Shown one piece after another: positions 42,223 through 53,454 of a DNA stretch of 64,000 nucleotides (positions are counted from its first letter, which is position 1; the number at the start of each line of letters is the position of its first letter). The stretch is taken from NCBI RefSeq assembly GCF_030014915.1, contig NZ_JAGIXS010000001.1:1550001-1614000 (forward strand), written 5' to 3'. Made by a program: the position numbers and the translations under genes. The notes beneath the pieces were generated by a model, which did not search any database, was not told the DNA's origin, and was given only the letters and a program-made list of their open reading frames with translations. This DNA comes from Pelomonas sp. V22 (lineage in GTDB: Bacteria > Pseudomonadota > Gammaproteobacteria > Burkholderiales > Burkholderiaceae_C).

Positions 42223-42912
42223 ATGAGCAAGCTATTGCTGGTGGAGGACGACCTGCCGCTGGGCAGTTCACTGCAGCGCGTGCTGACGGTGGCGGGACAC
42301 CATGTGGTCTGGGTCCGCAACGCGGCAGACGCGCAGCGCTTCCTGGCCCAGCCCGACTGGGCGGCGCTGCTGCTGGACATCGGCCTGCCCGACCGTTCGG
42401 GCCTGGCCCTGCTGGCCTGGTTGCGGGCACTGGGTCAGGACCTGCCGGTGATCATCCTGACCGCTCGAGATTCGGTGGACGATCGTGTGCAAGGCCTGGA
42501 CAGCGGTGCCGACGACTACCTGCCCAAGCCCTTTGCGATGGAGGAGCTGCTGTCGCGCCTGCGGGCGCTGCTGCGCCGCAGTGCCCGCCAGCCGAGCAAT
42601 GTCTGGCAACTCGGCGAGCTCTCGCTCGACACCGCAAGGCGCCGCGCCCTGTGGGGCGGGACCGAAGTGCCGCTGTCCACCCGCGAATACGACATCCTTC
42701 AGGTGATGGCGGCGCAGCCCGACAAGGTGCTGACCCGCCAGCAGATCGAGCGGGCCATAGGCACGGTCGCTGTCAATGACAGCAATGCCGTCGACGTGCA
42801 CATGTACAAGCTCCGCAAGAAGCTCCCCGAGCTCGCCCTGACCACGGTGCGCGGCGTCGGCTACGTGCTCGAGGCGGGCGCCCCTTCAACACCGCAGGCC
42901 CAGCCCGCATGA
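42223..42912 (+). CDS. OmpR-family response regulator (QseB/TctD-like)
   Basis: A 229-residue two-component regulator. The receiver domain (1-115) has the acidic pair in LLVEDD, the phospho-aspartate in LLLDIGLPDRSG (about 51), the threonine in VIILTARD and the lysine in YLPKPF. The C-terminal winged helix (about 130-218) contains LSTREYDILQVM, NAVDVHMYKLRKKL and TVRGVGYVLE. GGAGAG lies eight bases before ATG 42223. Its stop overlaps the kinase start (ATGA). It likely controls the divergent mipA-type gene. Confidence 0.95.
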   Translation: MSKLLLVEDDLPLGSSLQRVLTVAGHHVVWVRNAADAQRFLAQPDWAALLLDIGLPDRSGLALLAWLRALGQDLPVIILTARDSVDDRVQGLDSGADDYLPKPFAMEELLSRLRALLRRSARQPSNVWQLGELSLDTARRRALWGGTEVPLSTREYDILQVMAAQPDKVLTRQQIERAIGTVAVNDSNAVDVHMYKLRKKLPELALTTVRGVGYVLEAGAPSTPQAQPA

Positions 42913-44249
42913 CCCAAGCGCTTCGCCATCCACCTTCGCTGGGCCGACGCATGATCGCCTGGCAAGGCCTCGCCCTGCTGCTGGCCTGGCCGGCGCTGAG
43001 CCTCCTGGTCAGCCTTCAGCAGGTCTATATGGACTCGGCGAGCACGGAACAGCAGCTGCGCGACTGGGGCCTCCTGCTGGTTGAGGCGGCCCGTGGACCG
43101 GCCGAGGGTCGCCAGGGCCGGCTCGACGCGGCCGAGCAGGCCTTGATCAGAGCCTCCAGCCTGGACCTGATCGGTGAGCAACTGCGCCCGCGCTACCAAC
43201 TCAGATCTGCAGAGGGACCGGACGCGCTGGCTCAATCCGCCGAACCGCTGGCGGCCGGCCAGCCGTCGCTGCTGCTGGACTCCAGCGACGGCCTGCTGCA
43301 ACTGCAGATCGGTGCCGCGCCACGGCCTGTGGAGCGCTTGCTCCCGGTGCTGGGCCAGGTGCTGCCGATGCAGCTGGGCGTGTTCCTCTGGCATGGCCTG
43401 TGGATCTGGCTGTCGGTGCGATGGGGCCTGATGCCGCTGCGCCAGCTGGCCCAGCGCATCGCCCAGCGCCGTGCCGGCGACCTGACGCCGCTGCAGGTCG
43501 ACCGCAGCTACGCCGAGACCGCGCCGGTGGTGCAGGCGCTCAATGCGCTGCTGCAGCGCGAGAGCCAGCGCCTGGACACCGAGCGCAACTTTCTGGCCGA
43601 TGCCGCCCATGAGCTCCGCACGCCACTGGCGGCCGTCAGTGCCCAGGCCCATCTGCTGCTGCAGGAGCCCGATCCCGAGGCCCGCCGCGATGCGGCCACG
43701 GCCCTGCGCCAGGGCATTGAACGGGTCTCCCACCTGCTGGTGCAGTTGCTCACCATGGCGCGCGCCGAGGCTCGCGACCGCACCGCCCACCCCGAAAGCC
43801 AGCTCCTGGACCTGGCCGAGCTGCTGCGCGAACGAGCCGCCCTGCTGGCGCCGCTGGCGCGCAGCCGCCGCATCGAGCTGTCTTTGCAGGCACCGGAGCA
43901 ACTGGCCTGGCAAGGCGAGCGCGCGGCCCTGCATTCGGTCATCGACAACCTGCTGGACAACGCCATCCGCTACACGCCGCCAGGCGGCTGCGTCGAGGCC
44001 AGCCTGCAAAGCCGTGCCCATGGCGAGCTGTGCCTGAGCGTGGCCGATGACGGCCCCGGCATCGCGCCGGCCGAGCGCGAACTCGTCTTTGAACGCTTCT
44101 ACCGCGTGGCCGGTAGCAGCGAGACCGGCACCGGTCTCGGCCTCGCCATCGCGCGGCGCATGGCCGAGAGCCTGGGTGGCCGCATCGAAATCGGCCCCGG
44201 ACTGCAGGGCCGCGGCGCCAGTTTCAGCCTGCTGCTGCGGCGCGCGTGA
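42909..44249 (+). CDS. Sensor histidine kinase (QseC-like)
   Basis: A 446-residue kinase with two transmembrane helices (about 15-38 and 158-178), a periplasmic loop of about 120 residues, and a HAMP-like linker. The H box is FLADAAHELRTPLAAVSAQ (about 235), the N box DNLLDNAIRYTPPGG, and the G boxes VADDGPGIAP and GTGLGLAIARR. It is translationally coupled to the response regulator gene. The periplasmic loop lacks an obvious metal or acid patch, so the stimulus is unknown. Confidence 0.95.
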   Translation: MTQALRHPPSLGRRMIAWQGLALLLAWPALSLLVSLQQVYMDSASTEQQLRDWGLLLVEAARGPAEGRQGRLDAAEQALIRASSLDLIGEQLRPRYQLRSAEGPDALAQSAEPLAAGQPSLLLDSSDGLLQLQIGAAPRPVERLLPVLGQVLPMQLGVFLWHGLWIWLSVRWGLMPLRQLAQRIAQRRAGDLTPLQVDRSYAETAPVVQALNALLQRESQRLDTERNFLADAAHELRTPLAAVSAQAHLLLQEPDPEARRDAATALRQGIERVSHLLVQLLTMARAEARDRTAHPESQLLDLAELLRERAALLAPLARSRRIELSLQAPEQLAWQGERAALHSVIDNLLDNAIRYTPPGGCVEASLQSRAHGELCLSVADDGPGIAPAERELVFERFYRVAGSSETGTGLGLAIARRMAESLGGRIEIGPGLQGRGASFSLLLRRA

Positions 44250-44285
44250 GCAGTGTTGCCCGCGCGCCGCTCCACCGTCCCATCG

Positions 44286-45197
44286 TCAGCCCGCCCGCTT
44301 GGCCAGCAGCGCCCGCCCCACGCGCGAGACCGGTGGACGGCCCAGCTGGCTGGAGATGTAGGCGCCGGCGTTCACGAGCTTGTCGATATCGATGCCCGTT
44401 TCAATGCCGAGGCCGTTCAGCATGAAGACCACGTCCTCGGTCGCCACATTGCCGGTCGCGCCCTTGGCGTAGGGGCAGCCGCCGAGGCCGGCCACGCTGG
44501 CGTCGAAGGAGTGGATGCCCATCTCCAGGCAGGCATAGATGTTGGACAGGGCCTGGCCATAGGTGTCGTGGAAATGGCCGCTGACCTCATGCAAGGGGTA
44601 ATGCTTCAGCGCCCGCTCCATCGCCGCCTGGATGCGACGCGGCGTGCCCACGCCGATGGTGTCGGCCACGCCCATGTGGTCCACGCCGATGTCCTTCATC
44701 AGCCTGACCACGCGCTCGACCTGGTCGGGATGGATGTCGCCTTCATAGGGGCAGCCCACGGCGCAGGACAGTGCGCCACGCACCTTGAGCCCGGCCGCAT
44801 GGGCCGCAGCCACCACCGGCGCAAAGCGCTCGATGCTATCGGCCACGCTGCAGTTGATGTTCTTCTGGCTGAAGGCCTCGGAGGCCGCGCCGAAGACGAC
44901 GATCTCATCAGGCTGGGTCGGAAGTGCAGCTTCCAGGCCCTTCATGTTCGGCGTCAGCACCGAGTAGCGAACGCCGGCGCGACGCTCGATCGCCGCCATC
45001 ACCGCCTCGTTGTCACCCATCTGCGGCACCCACTTGGGGCTGACGAAACTGGTGACCTCGATGTGCTTCAGGCCGGCGTCCTGCAGCATCGAGACCAGCC
45101 GCGCCTTGTGCTCGGTGGCGACCGGCTGCTTCTCGTTCTGCAGGCCGTCGCGCGGGCCGACGTCGACCAGGGAGACATGGGTGGGCAGCGTGCTCAT
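44286..45197 (-). CDS. liuE: Hydroxymethylglutaryl-CoA lyase
   Basis: Last enzyme of leucine catabolism: cleaves HMG-CoA to acetyl-CoA and acetoacetate. The 303-residue TIM-barrel protein has VGPRDGLQNE at the start, FVSPKWVPQMGDN, the metal histidines in GHFHDTYGQ, and the catalytic cysteine in GLGGCPYAKGATGNVATED. It lies 4 bases downstream of the liuD stop and is the last gene of the long minus-strand run 44286-57030. Confidence 0.95.
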   Translation of the reverse strand: MSTLPTHVSLVDVGPRDGLQNEKQPVATEHKARLVSMLQDAGLKHIEVTSFVSPKWVPQMGDNEAVMAAIERRAGVRYSVLTPNMKGLEAALPTQPDEIVVFGAASEAFSQKNINCSVADSIERFAPVVAAAHAAGLKVRGALSCAVGCPYEGDIHPDQVERVVRLMKDIGVDHMGVADTIGVGTPRRIQAAMERALKHYPLHEVSGHFHDTYGQALSNIYACLEMGIHSFDASVAGLGGCPYAKGATGNVATEDVVFMLNGLGIETGIDIDKLVNAGAYISSQLGRPPVSRVGRALLAKRAG

Positions 45198-45201
45198 GGC
45201 T

Positions 45202-47196
45202 TCAGGCTTCCAGGCGGATCAGTTCGGCACCGTCGGTGACCTGGTCGCCCACGGCGTACAGAATCTCGGCCACCACGCCATCGCGCGGCGCATGGATCTG
45301 GTGTTCCATCTTCATCGCCTCCATCACGGCCAGGGCCTGGCCCTTCGTGACCTTGTCGCCGGCGGCAACCAGGAAGGACACCATCTTGCCCGGCATCGGC
45401 GCGCTCAAGCGGCCGCCTTCGGAAGGCCCTTCGCCGGCATGGGCGATCACGTCGAACTCGGTCAGCTCGGCCGAGCCTTGCGGTGCGAACACGGCGACAT
45501 GCTCGCCGCGCGCATAGGTCTTCACCGCGATGCGGCGCAGGTTCAGGCCTTCGCCGAGCAGCAGCTCATGCGACTCGAGGCTGGCCGAATTGACGGCGAA
45601 GGCGATCTCCTCGCCCGCGACGGTCAGCTGCATGCCGCCCTGGTGATGGCGCGACAGCAGCACGCGATGGTGCTCGCCGTTGAAGTCCAGCTCGAAGCGG
45701 CGCACGGCCGCGCCGAACATCCGCCAGCCGTCACGGCGGCTCCAGGGGTCATCGCTCTGCTGCGTGGCTTCGACCGCCAGCGTGCGCGCCACCACGGCGG
45801 CGGCGGCCACGTCAAGGCTCAAGCCGGGTTGACCAAACAGCGCGGCCTTCTCGCGTTCGATCAGGGCCGTGTCCAGGTCGGCACCGGCGAAGGACCTCGT
45901 CGCAGCACAGCGACGCAGGAAGGCCACATTGGTCTGCAGGCCCACGATGTGGGTGTCGCGCAGCGCGGCATCGAGGCGGGCCAAGGCCTGCTCGCGGTCT
46001 TCGCCCCAGACGATCAGCTTGGCAACCATGGAGTCGTAGTAGGGGCTGATCTCGTCGCCCTCGCCCACGCCGGCATCCAGCCGCACATCGCCACGCTGGA
46101 AGGCCACATGGGCCGGCCAGCGCGCCACGTCCAGGCGGCCGGTGGCGGGCAGGAAACCGGCCTCGGGGTTCTCGGCGCAGATGCGCGCCTCGATGGCATG
46201 GCCCAGCATGCGCAGCTCGTTCTGCTTCAGCGGCAGCGGCTGGCCCGAGGCCACGCGCAGCTGCCACTCGACCAGGTCTTGCCCGGTAATGGCCTCGGTG
46301 ACTGGATGCTCAACCTGCAGCCGGGTGTTCATCTCCATGAAGTAGAAGCGGCCATCCTGCTCGCAGATGAACTCCACCGTGCCGGCGCCCACATAACCCA
46401 CGGCCTTGGCGGCGGCCACGGCGGCCTCGCCCATCTCGCGGCGGCGGGCCTCGGTCATGCCCGGCGCCGGCGCTTCTTCCAGCACCTTCTGATGGCGGCG
46501 CTGCACCGAGCAGTCGCGCTCGAACAGGTAGACGCAATCGCCCTGCGTGTCGCCGAACACCTGGATCTCGATGTGGCGGGGCTTCTGCACATAGCGCTCG
46601 ATCAGCACCGCATCGTCGCCGAAGCTGTTGATCGCCTCGCGCTTGCAGGAGGCCAGGGCGGCCTCAAACTCGTCGGCCGCATACACCGCACGCATGCCCT
46701 TGCCGCCGCCACCGGCGCTGGCCTTGATCAGCACCGGATAGCCGATGCGCTCGGCCTCGCGCTTGAGCAGGGCCGGGTCCTGGTCGGCGCCGTGATAGCC
46801 GGGCACCAGGGGCACGCCAGCCTTCTCCATCAATCGCTTGGATTCAGCCTTCAGGCCCATCGCATTGATGGCCGAGCCCGGCGGGCCGATGAAGACGAGG
46901 CCGGCCTTGGCGCAGGCCTCGGCGAATTCCTCGTTCTCCGACAGGAAGCCGTAGCCCGGATGCACGGCCTCGGCGCCCGTGGCGCAGGCCGCGTCGATGA
47001 TGCGCTGCCATTGCAGGTAGGAGTCCTTGGGCGCCGGGCCGCCGATCAGCACGCCTTCGTCGCAGGCCTGCACATGCTTGGCCCGCGCGTCGGCTTCGGA
47101 GTAGACGGCCACGGTCTTGACGCCCAGACGGCGTGCGGTGGCGGCGACGCGGCAGGCGATTTCGCCTCGGTTCGCAATCAGGATCTTCTTGAACAT
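45202..47196 (-). CDS. liuD: Methylcrotonyl-CoA carboxylase, biotin-containing alpha subunit
   Basis: The biotin carboxylase/carrier subunit that carboxylates 3-methylcrotonyl-CoA in leucine breakdown. In its 664 residues the biotin carboxylase domain fills 1-445 (ANRGEIACRV, KASAGGGGKGMR, EMNTRLQVEHPVTE) and the carrier domain 590-664 holds the biotinylated lysine in EAMKMEH (about 630). It lies between liuE and the metallopeptidase gene. The beta subunit (liuB) is 8 kb upstream in the same run. Propionyl-CoA carboxylase is an alternative but fits the neighbours less well. Confidence 0.92.
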   Translation of the reverse strand: MFKKILIANRGEIACRVAATARRLGVKTVAVYSEADARAKHVQACDEGVLIGGPAPKDSYLQWQRIIDAACATGAEAVHPGYGFLSENEEFAEACAKAGLVFIGPPGSAINAMGLKAESKRLMEKAGVPLVPGYHGADQDPALLKREAERIGYPVLIKASAGGGGKGMRAVYAADEFEAALASCKREAINSFGDDAVLIERYVQKPRHIEIQVFGDTQGDCVYLFERDCSVQRRHQKVLEEAPAPGMTEARRREMGEAAVAAAKAVGYVGAGTVEFICEQDGRFYFMEMNTRLQVEHPVTEAITGQDLVEWQLRVASGQPLPLKQNELRMLGHAIEARICAENPEAGFLPATGRLDVARWPAHVAFQRGDVRLDAGVGEGDEISPYYDSMVAKLIVWGEDREQALARLDAALRDTHIVGLQTNVAFLRRCAATRSFAGADLDTALIEREKAALFGQPGLSLDVAAAAVVARTLAVEATQQSDDPWSRRDGWRMFGAAVRRFELDFNGEHHRVLLSRHHQGGMQLTVAGEEIAFAVNSASLESHELLLGEGLNLRRIAVKTYARGEHVAVFAPQGSAELTEFDVIAHAGEGPSEGGRLSAPMPGKMVSFLVAAGDKVTKGQALAVMEAMKMEHQIHAPRDGVVAEILYAVGDQVTDGAELIRLEA

Positions 47197-47268
47197 GTCG
47201 GTACTCCTGGACTCAGTCTTTCAATTCACTTCGATTCGCACGGCCGCGATCACGTCAGGTCCGCAGGC

Positions 47269-49005
47269 TCAGAGCTTCAGGCGCCGCAAGGCGTCGGGCC
47301 GCAGCCGTATCAGCTGGCTGAGCGGCGGAACGGGCAGCATCTCAGGGCAGGCCACGCGGCCCGGCTCGCCTTCGCGATAGCCCACGCTGTAACTGCGCGA
47401 CTCGCGGCAGGAAGCGGCCACAGCCGCGAAGGCCGCCACCGGATCTTCCAGCACCGCCACGCCCGCCAGCTGCTGCACATCGGCGCCCACGCGCAGGCTC
47501 TTGCAGCGCGAGTCGGGGTCGAGGTGGAAAGCCGTCGGCCGCGTGAAAACGCTGGCCGCACCGCAGTCGCTGGCCATCAGGGCCGACATCAGGCTGACCG
47601 CCGTCTGGTCACGCAAGCCTTTCGGCAGTTGATCGCTGCGGCGCAGCGGCTCGGCATCTGAGAGGCCCAGGGCCTGCAGACGCGCCAGCAGGCCGGCAGT
47701 GAACGGCTGCTGCTCGTCCTGCAAGAGCTGCCGCATCGATGCCGCCGGGCTGCCGGCATCGGCCCAGGCCACGAAGGCCACAGGATCGAGTGCGCGCTCG
47801 AGGCTGTGCAGCGGCGCCATCTGGGCCAGCGGCGCCGTGCGGCCGCCATCGGCCGCATCGCGCTGGGCCTGGCCCAGCAGCATCAGGCTCATGCCACAGG
47901 CATAGACGTCGTCGCCGGCACGACCGGGCTTCATCGTGGCTGCCGGCCGCGCGCCCCGCACGGCCGCGCAGTTGTTCAGATTGGTTTCTATGTCGGCACG
48001 CAGCTCGGCGTCGGACAGCAGGCCCTGCTCGCGCAGCAGCAAGCGCGCCATCCATTCGGCATGGCCCTCGTGCAGCCAGGGGCGCTGGTGATCGGGCGTG
48101 AACAGGCCGGTGTTCCACCAGTGCACGAGCTCGTGGGTCACAAACTGCTCGAGCGTGAGGCCCGGCATGGTCTCGGCATTGCGCGGCAGGCGCAGCCTCA
48201 TCATCGGACCGGCCGTGGTGTCGCCATGGAAACCCGACAGCTCCGACACCGCCACCACCACGCCGCCCGGGCGCGGCAGCGCCACGCCGTACAGCGCGGC
48301 CAAGCGATTCAGCGTGTACTTGAGCACCTTGGCAATGCGCTCGGCGCGCAACGCATCAAGGGTCGGGTCCAGCAGCAGGTTGCCGCCGGGCAGGCTCAGG
48401 AGTCCCTTGTCACTGCCCATGTAGACGAACTGCGCGGCGCCGATCTGGCGCTGCAGCTCGAAGGGGCCGCCGGCCAGCACCTGATCCACTTGCTCCGCAC
48501 TCGCCAACTGCTCGACCGGCTTGCGTTCAACGCGGCCCTGATGGATGACGATGCCGCCCTGCGGCGGCAGCCAGCGCCAGCGCAAGGCCTGCCCCGGCAA
48601 CAGCACGGCCACGCGGCCGCTGTAGGCCAGCACGCCGCTGCTGTCGCTCAACAATTGCGCAGGCTCATAGCCGCCGGTCTTGCCCGCCGCCTGCTTGAGG
48701 CGCAGCACCGCCGTTTCACAGCCGGGCGCCTCGCGCAGCCGCAGGCCGGTCTCGGTCAGCTCGGTGCAGGCTCCGACCGCCTGCATGGCCGTACCGCGCC
48801 AACGCTTGTGCGCCTCGGTGCTGGTGTCCAGAAAGCGCAGCTCGCGCTGGCCGGCCGGCGGCGTGTAGCGGATCTCCACGGCGCCGTCGGCCAGCAGTTG
48901 CTGGCTGATCAATAGCTCGCTGGCCATCGCCTGCGCGCCGGCCACCAGGCACAGCAGGCTTGTTGCCAGCCGCCACCTGGCCTGTCGCATCATCTGCTTG
49001 TTCAT
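47269..49005 (-). CDS. Secreted gluzincin-type zinc metallopeptidase
   Basis: A 578-residue exported protein. The signal peptide ends near residue 28 (GAQAMAS). The zinc site HELVH is in FVTHELVHWWNTG, and the third ligand glutamate follows in WLHEGHAEW, as in M1-like (gluzincin) peptidases. The N-terminal half is a beta-rich region, and the C-terminal half (380-578) has cysteines but no match I know. GGAGG lies just ahead of ATG 49005. It sits between bioB and liuD on the same strand; a link to leucine supply by peptide breakdown is conceivable but unproven. Confidence 0.85.
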   Translation of the reverse strand: MNKQMMRQARWRLATSLLCLVAGAQAMASELLISQQLLADGAVEIRYTPPAGQRELRFLDTSTEAHKRWRGTAMQAVGACTELTETGLRLREAPGCETAVLRLKQAAGKTGGYEPAQLLSDSSGVLAYSGRVAVLLPGQALRWRWLPPQGGIVIHQGRVERKPVEQLASAEQVDQVLAGGPFELQRQIGAAQFVYMGSDKGLLSLPGGNLLLDPTLDALRAERIAKVLKYTLNRLAALYGVALPRPGGVVVAVSELSGFHGDTTAGPMMRLRLPRNAETMPGLTLEQFVTHELVHWWNTGLFTPDHQRPWLHEGHAEWMARLLLREQGLLSDAELRADIETNLNNCAAVRGARPAATMKPGRAGDDVYACGMSLMLLGQAQRDAADGGRTAPLAQMAPLHSLERALDPVAFVAWADAGSPAASMRQLLQDEQQPFTAGLLARLQALGLSDAEPLRRSDQLPKGLRDQTAVSLMSALMASDCGAASVFTRPTAFHLDPDSRCKSLRVGADVQQLAGVAVLEDPVAAFAAVAASCRESRSYSVGYREGEPGRVACPEMLPVPPLSQLIRLRPDALRRLKL

Positions 49006-49032
49006 GTCTCCTCCCTCGCCTGCCTGATTGTT

Positions 49033-50130
49033 TTAGTGGCAGTGCGAACCTGCGGCCGATTCGGCATCGGCCGCCGCCATCAAGGTGATCTTGGCCTCCG
49101 GCTGCCGGCCATGCGAGAGCTCCGCCTCGGTCGCGCAGTGCATGCCCAGGCGGTCCAGCAGGGCGCGGTCCTTCTCGGCTTGCGGGTTGCTGGTGGTCAG
49201 CAGCTTGTCGCCGTAGAACATGGAGTTGGCACCGGCCAGGAAGCACATGGCTTGCAGGCTCTCGGGCATCTCTTCGCGGCCGGCCGACAGGCGGACCATG
49301 GCGCGCGGCATGGTGATGCGGGCTACCGCAATCGTGCGCACGAACTCGAACGGGTCCAGCGCGGCCGTGCCGGCCAAGGGCGTGCCTTCGACCTGCACCA
49401 GGTTGTTGATGGGCACCGACTCGGGGTACGGATCCAGGTTGGCCAGTTGCACGATCAGGCCGGCGCGCTGGCGGCGGGTTTCGCCCATGCCCACGATGCC
49501 GCCTGAGCAGACCTTGAGGCCCACGCCGCGCACGCGGTCCAGTGTGTCGAGGCGGTCCTGGTAGGTACGCGTGGTGATGATCTGGCCGTAGAACTCGGGC
49601 GAGGTGTCGAGGTTGTGGTTGTAGTAATCGAGGCCCGCCTTTTGCAGCTGCTCGGCCTGGCCGTCACCCAGCATGCCGGCGGTCAAACAGGTCTCGAGGC
49701 CCAGGGCCTTGACCTCGGAAATCATCTCGCCGATGGCTTCCAGGTGGCGCTCCTTCGGCGAGCGCCAGGCGGCCCCCATGCAGAAGCGCGTGGCTCCATT
49801 GGCCTTGGCGGCGCGGGCGGCTTCCATCACCTCCTGCAGCGGGATCAGCTTCTCGGCCTTCAGGCCGGTGTCGAAGTGAGCCGACTGCGGGCAGTACTTG
49901 CAGTCTTCCTCACAGCCGCCGGTCTTGATGGACAAGAGCGTGGACAGCTGGACCGCGTTCGCATCGAAGTTCTCGCGGTGCACCTGCTGGGCGCGGAAGA
50001 TCAGGTCGTTGAAGGGCAGCTCGAACAAGGCCGCCACGTCGTTGACGGTCCAGGGCTTGGCATTGCGGCGCTGCTCGTCGGTGGTCGGCGTCAAGGACTG
50101 GATCTGGTTTTGCGTCTGCTTCATGGTCAT
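49033..50130 (-). CDS. bioB: Biotin synthase
   Basis: Radical-SAM enzyme that inserts sulfur into dethiobiotin. The SAM-cluster cysteines are in [13 protein letters not shown], the [2Fe-2S] ligands lie in [17 protein letters not shown] and [12 protein letters not shown], and the arginine in [20 protein letters not shown] is present. It is 365 residues long with a histidine-rich tail (GSHCH). The start is ATG 50130 or ATG 50124; the next gene upstream, bioD, ends 2 bases away. Full length and complete. Confidence 0.96.
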   Translation of the reverse strand: MTMKQTQNQIQSLTPTTDEQRRNAKPWTVNDVAALFELPFNDLIFRAQQVHRENFDANAVQLSTLLSIKTGGCEEDCKYCPQSAHFDTGLKAEKLIPLQEVMEAARAAKANGATRFCMGAAWRSPKERHLEAIGEMISEVKALGLETCLTAGMLGDGQAEQLQKAGLDYYNHNLDTSPEFYGQIITTRTYQDRLDTLDRVRGVGLKVCSGGIVGMGETRRQRAGLIVQLANLDPYPESVPINNLVQVEGTPLAGTAALDPFEFVRTIAVARITMPRAMVRLSAGREEMPESLQAMCFLAGANSMFYGDKLLTTSNPQAEKDRALLDRLGMHCATEAELSHGRQPEAKITLMAAADAESAAGSHCH

Positions 50131-50132
50131 GC

Positions 50133-50911
50133 TCAGGCTTGCGGAAGTTCGGACAGCAGCACGGAAAGCTGCGTGAGATGGGCGGCCACGGCCGCAGGTT
50201 CGGGTGAGGCCAGGCGCGGCACCTGGCCCAGGCAGGGCACGGCCAGGCCGGCCTGCAAGGCGATGAGATTGTCGGCCACATGGGGCATGTCCGGGTCGGC
50301 CGTGTTGGCCACCCAGCCGACCAGGCGCAGGCCGCGCGAGCGGATCGCCTCGGCCGTCAGCAGCGCATGGTTGATGCAACCGAGGCGCAGCCCGACGACC
50401 AGGATCACCGGCAGCTGCAGATCGACCGCCAGGTCGGCGGTGTCCCAGTGGTCGGTCAAGGGTACGCGGAAGCCGCCCACGCCCTCGACCAGGGCCAGAT
50501 CGGCCTTGGCCGCGGTGCTGCGGATTTTCTGCAGGAGCGCTTCGCGATCGATCGCGCCGCCGTCGATGCGGGCCGCGATGTGCGGCGCGCAGGGCGTGCG
50601 GAACTGCAGCGGGCCGACTTCGTCCAGGCTCAGGCCCAGGGTCTGCGCGGCATGCAGCTGCTGCACGTCCTCGTTGACCCAGCGGCCGGATTCGTCCTGC
50701 TCCTGACCGGCGGCCAAGGACTTGATCGGCGCGACGCGAAGGCCGGCGTTCTGCAGCGCTGCCGTCAGGCCGGCCGTGATGCAGGTCTTGCCGATCTCGG
50801 TGTCCGTGCCAGTGACGAAGAAGCCCTTCAAGGCGACGCCGGGCCGCCCCAAGTCGCCTTGACCCCCTCGGGGGGCAGACTGGGCTTGTCCCAGGCTTGG
50901 GGGCAGATTGG

Positions 50912-50915
<4 letters not shown>
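50133..50915 (-). CDS. bioD: Dethiobiotin synthetase
   Basis: ATP-dependent enzyme that closes the ureido ring of dethiobiotin. The P-loop [12 protein letters not shown] begins at residue 33. The next motif reads [10 protein letters not shown], where YKPVAAG is usual. [11 protein letters not shown] and the C-terminal nucleotide segment are present. The first 28 residues ([20 protein letters not shown]...) are an extension coded by a GC-rich hairpin repeat. ATG 50915 overlaps the bioF stop (ATGA), so translation from here is likely. It is 260 residues long. Confidence 0.94.
50828..50876. repeat. REP-like hairpin repeat inside the bioD 5' end
   Basis: TCAAGGCGAC (50828-50837) pairs with GTCGCCTTGA (50853-50862), and CCCCC-TC-GGGGGG (50863-50876) forms a second stem beside it. 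Together they encode the amino-terminal [14 protein letters not shown] of bioD. Similar GGGGG-rich palindromes are scattered between genes in Comamonadaceae-type genomes, so an intergenic repeat seems to have entered the coding frame. Confidence 0.6.
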
Positions 50916-52130
<1,215 letters not shown>

Positions 52131-52150
<20 letters not shown>

Positions 52151-53444
52151 CGTTCAGGGCATTGGTCACGGCATTCGCCAGGAAGGAGGCGGTGGCCGGA
52201 CCGATCAGGTAAGGAGGCATCAGATAGACCGTGTGGCCTATCGGGCGTATCAGCAGCTCGTGCTGGCGAGCAGCGAGGTGGAACTTTTCAGCGAAGCGCT
52301 CGGGCGCATCCTTCACATCGAAGGCCAGGATCAGGCCGCGCTGACGCAGGTGCTCGATGCGCGGATCTTCGGCCAGCGGCGCAAAGGCGGCACCCAGCAT
52401 CTTGCTCTGCGCCGCATTGCGCTCCAGCTGGCCGGCGTCGAAGCGGTCCAGCACCGCATTGGCCGCCGCGCAGGCCAGGGCATTGCCGGTGTAGGAATGC
52501 GAATGCAGGAAGCCACGCGTGACGTCCTCGCTCCAGAAGGCGCGGTAGACGGCCTCGGTGGTCAGCACCAGCGAGAGCGGCAAGGTGCCCCCGGTGATGC
52601 CCTTGGAGAGCAGCACGAAATCGGGCCACTCGGGCGACTCCGCCTGCTCCCAAGCGAAGAAAGTGCCGGTGCGGCCGCAGCCGACCGCGATCTCATCGGC
52701 AATCAGGTGCACATTGAACTCGCGCGTCATCGCCCGCAGCGCCCGCAGATAGGCCGGCGAGTGCATCACCATGCCGGCGGCGCCCTGCACCAGCGGCTCG
52801 ACGATGACGGCGGCGATCTGGGGGCTGCGCTCTTCCAGCAGGGCGCGCATCGCGGCTAGGGCCTTGACCTGGCCTTCGATGCCGCAGCGTGTGTCAGGCG
52901 ACTCGACGATGTGGGCGCGCATCAAGAGCGGGTCGTAGGCATCGCGGAAGATGGCCACGTCGGTGACGGCCAGCGCGCCAATCGTCTCGCCGTGATAGCC
53001 GTTCTTCAGGCAAACGAATTCGCGCTTCTCGGCCTGGCCCAGATTGCGCCAGCTGTGGAAGCTCTGCTTCAGCGCGATCTCGACGGCGCTGGCGCCATCG
53101 CTGCCGAAGAAGCAGTGGCCCAGCGCGCCGCCGGTGCGGGCCGATAGGCGCTCGGCCAGGCGGATGGCCGGCTCATGCGTGCAGCCAGCGAGCATCACGT
53201 GCGGCAGCGTGTCGAGCTGCTGCTTGATGGCGGCGTTCAGCTGCGCATCGGCATGGCCGAACAGGTTGACCCACCAGGAGCTGTTGGCGTCGAAATAGCG
53301 ATGGCCGTCGAAGTCGTACAGCCAGGCGCCTTCGCCGCGCTGGATGGGCAGCGGCGGCACGCGTTCGGCACGGGCCATCTGCGTGCAGGGATGCCAGACG
53401 GCGGCCAGGCTGCGCTGCTGCAGCTCGGGGGTGGAAACGCTCAT
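52131..53444 (-). CDS. bioA: Adenosylmethionine-8-amino-7-oxononanoate aminotransferase
   Basis: Class III aminotransferase that converts KAPA to DAPA with SAM as amino donor. Family marks: VWHPCTQMARAE, NSSWWVNLFGHA, FFGSDGASAVEIALK, KNGYHGETIGAL, DEIAVGCGRTGTFFAWEQA, and the PLP lysine in LLSKGITGG. The protein is 437 residues. The stop of liuC is 10 bases upstream, so bioA is the first biotin gene in the run and follows leucine-catabolism genes directly. Confidence 0.96.
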
Positions 53445-53454
53445 GGAAACTCGG

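Noticed and set aside
45010-47661. An 883-codon plus-strand frame across liuE, liuD and the peptidase gene
   Set aside because: Antisense composition. The sense strand carries the biotin and carboxylase motifs.
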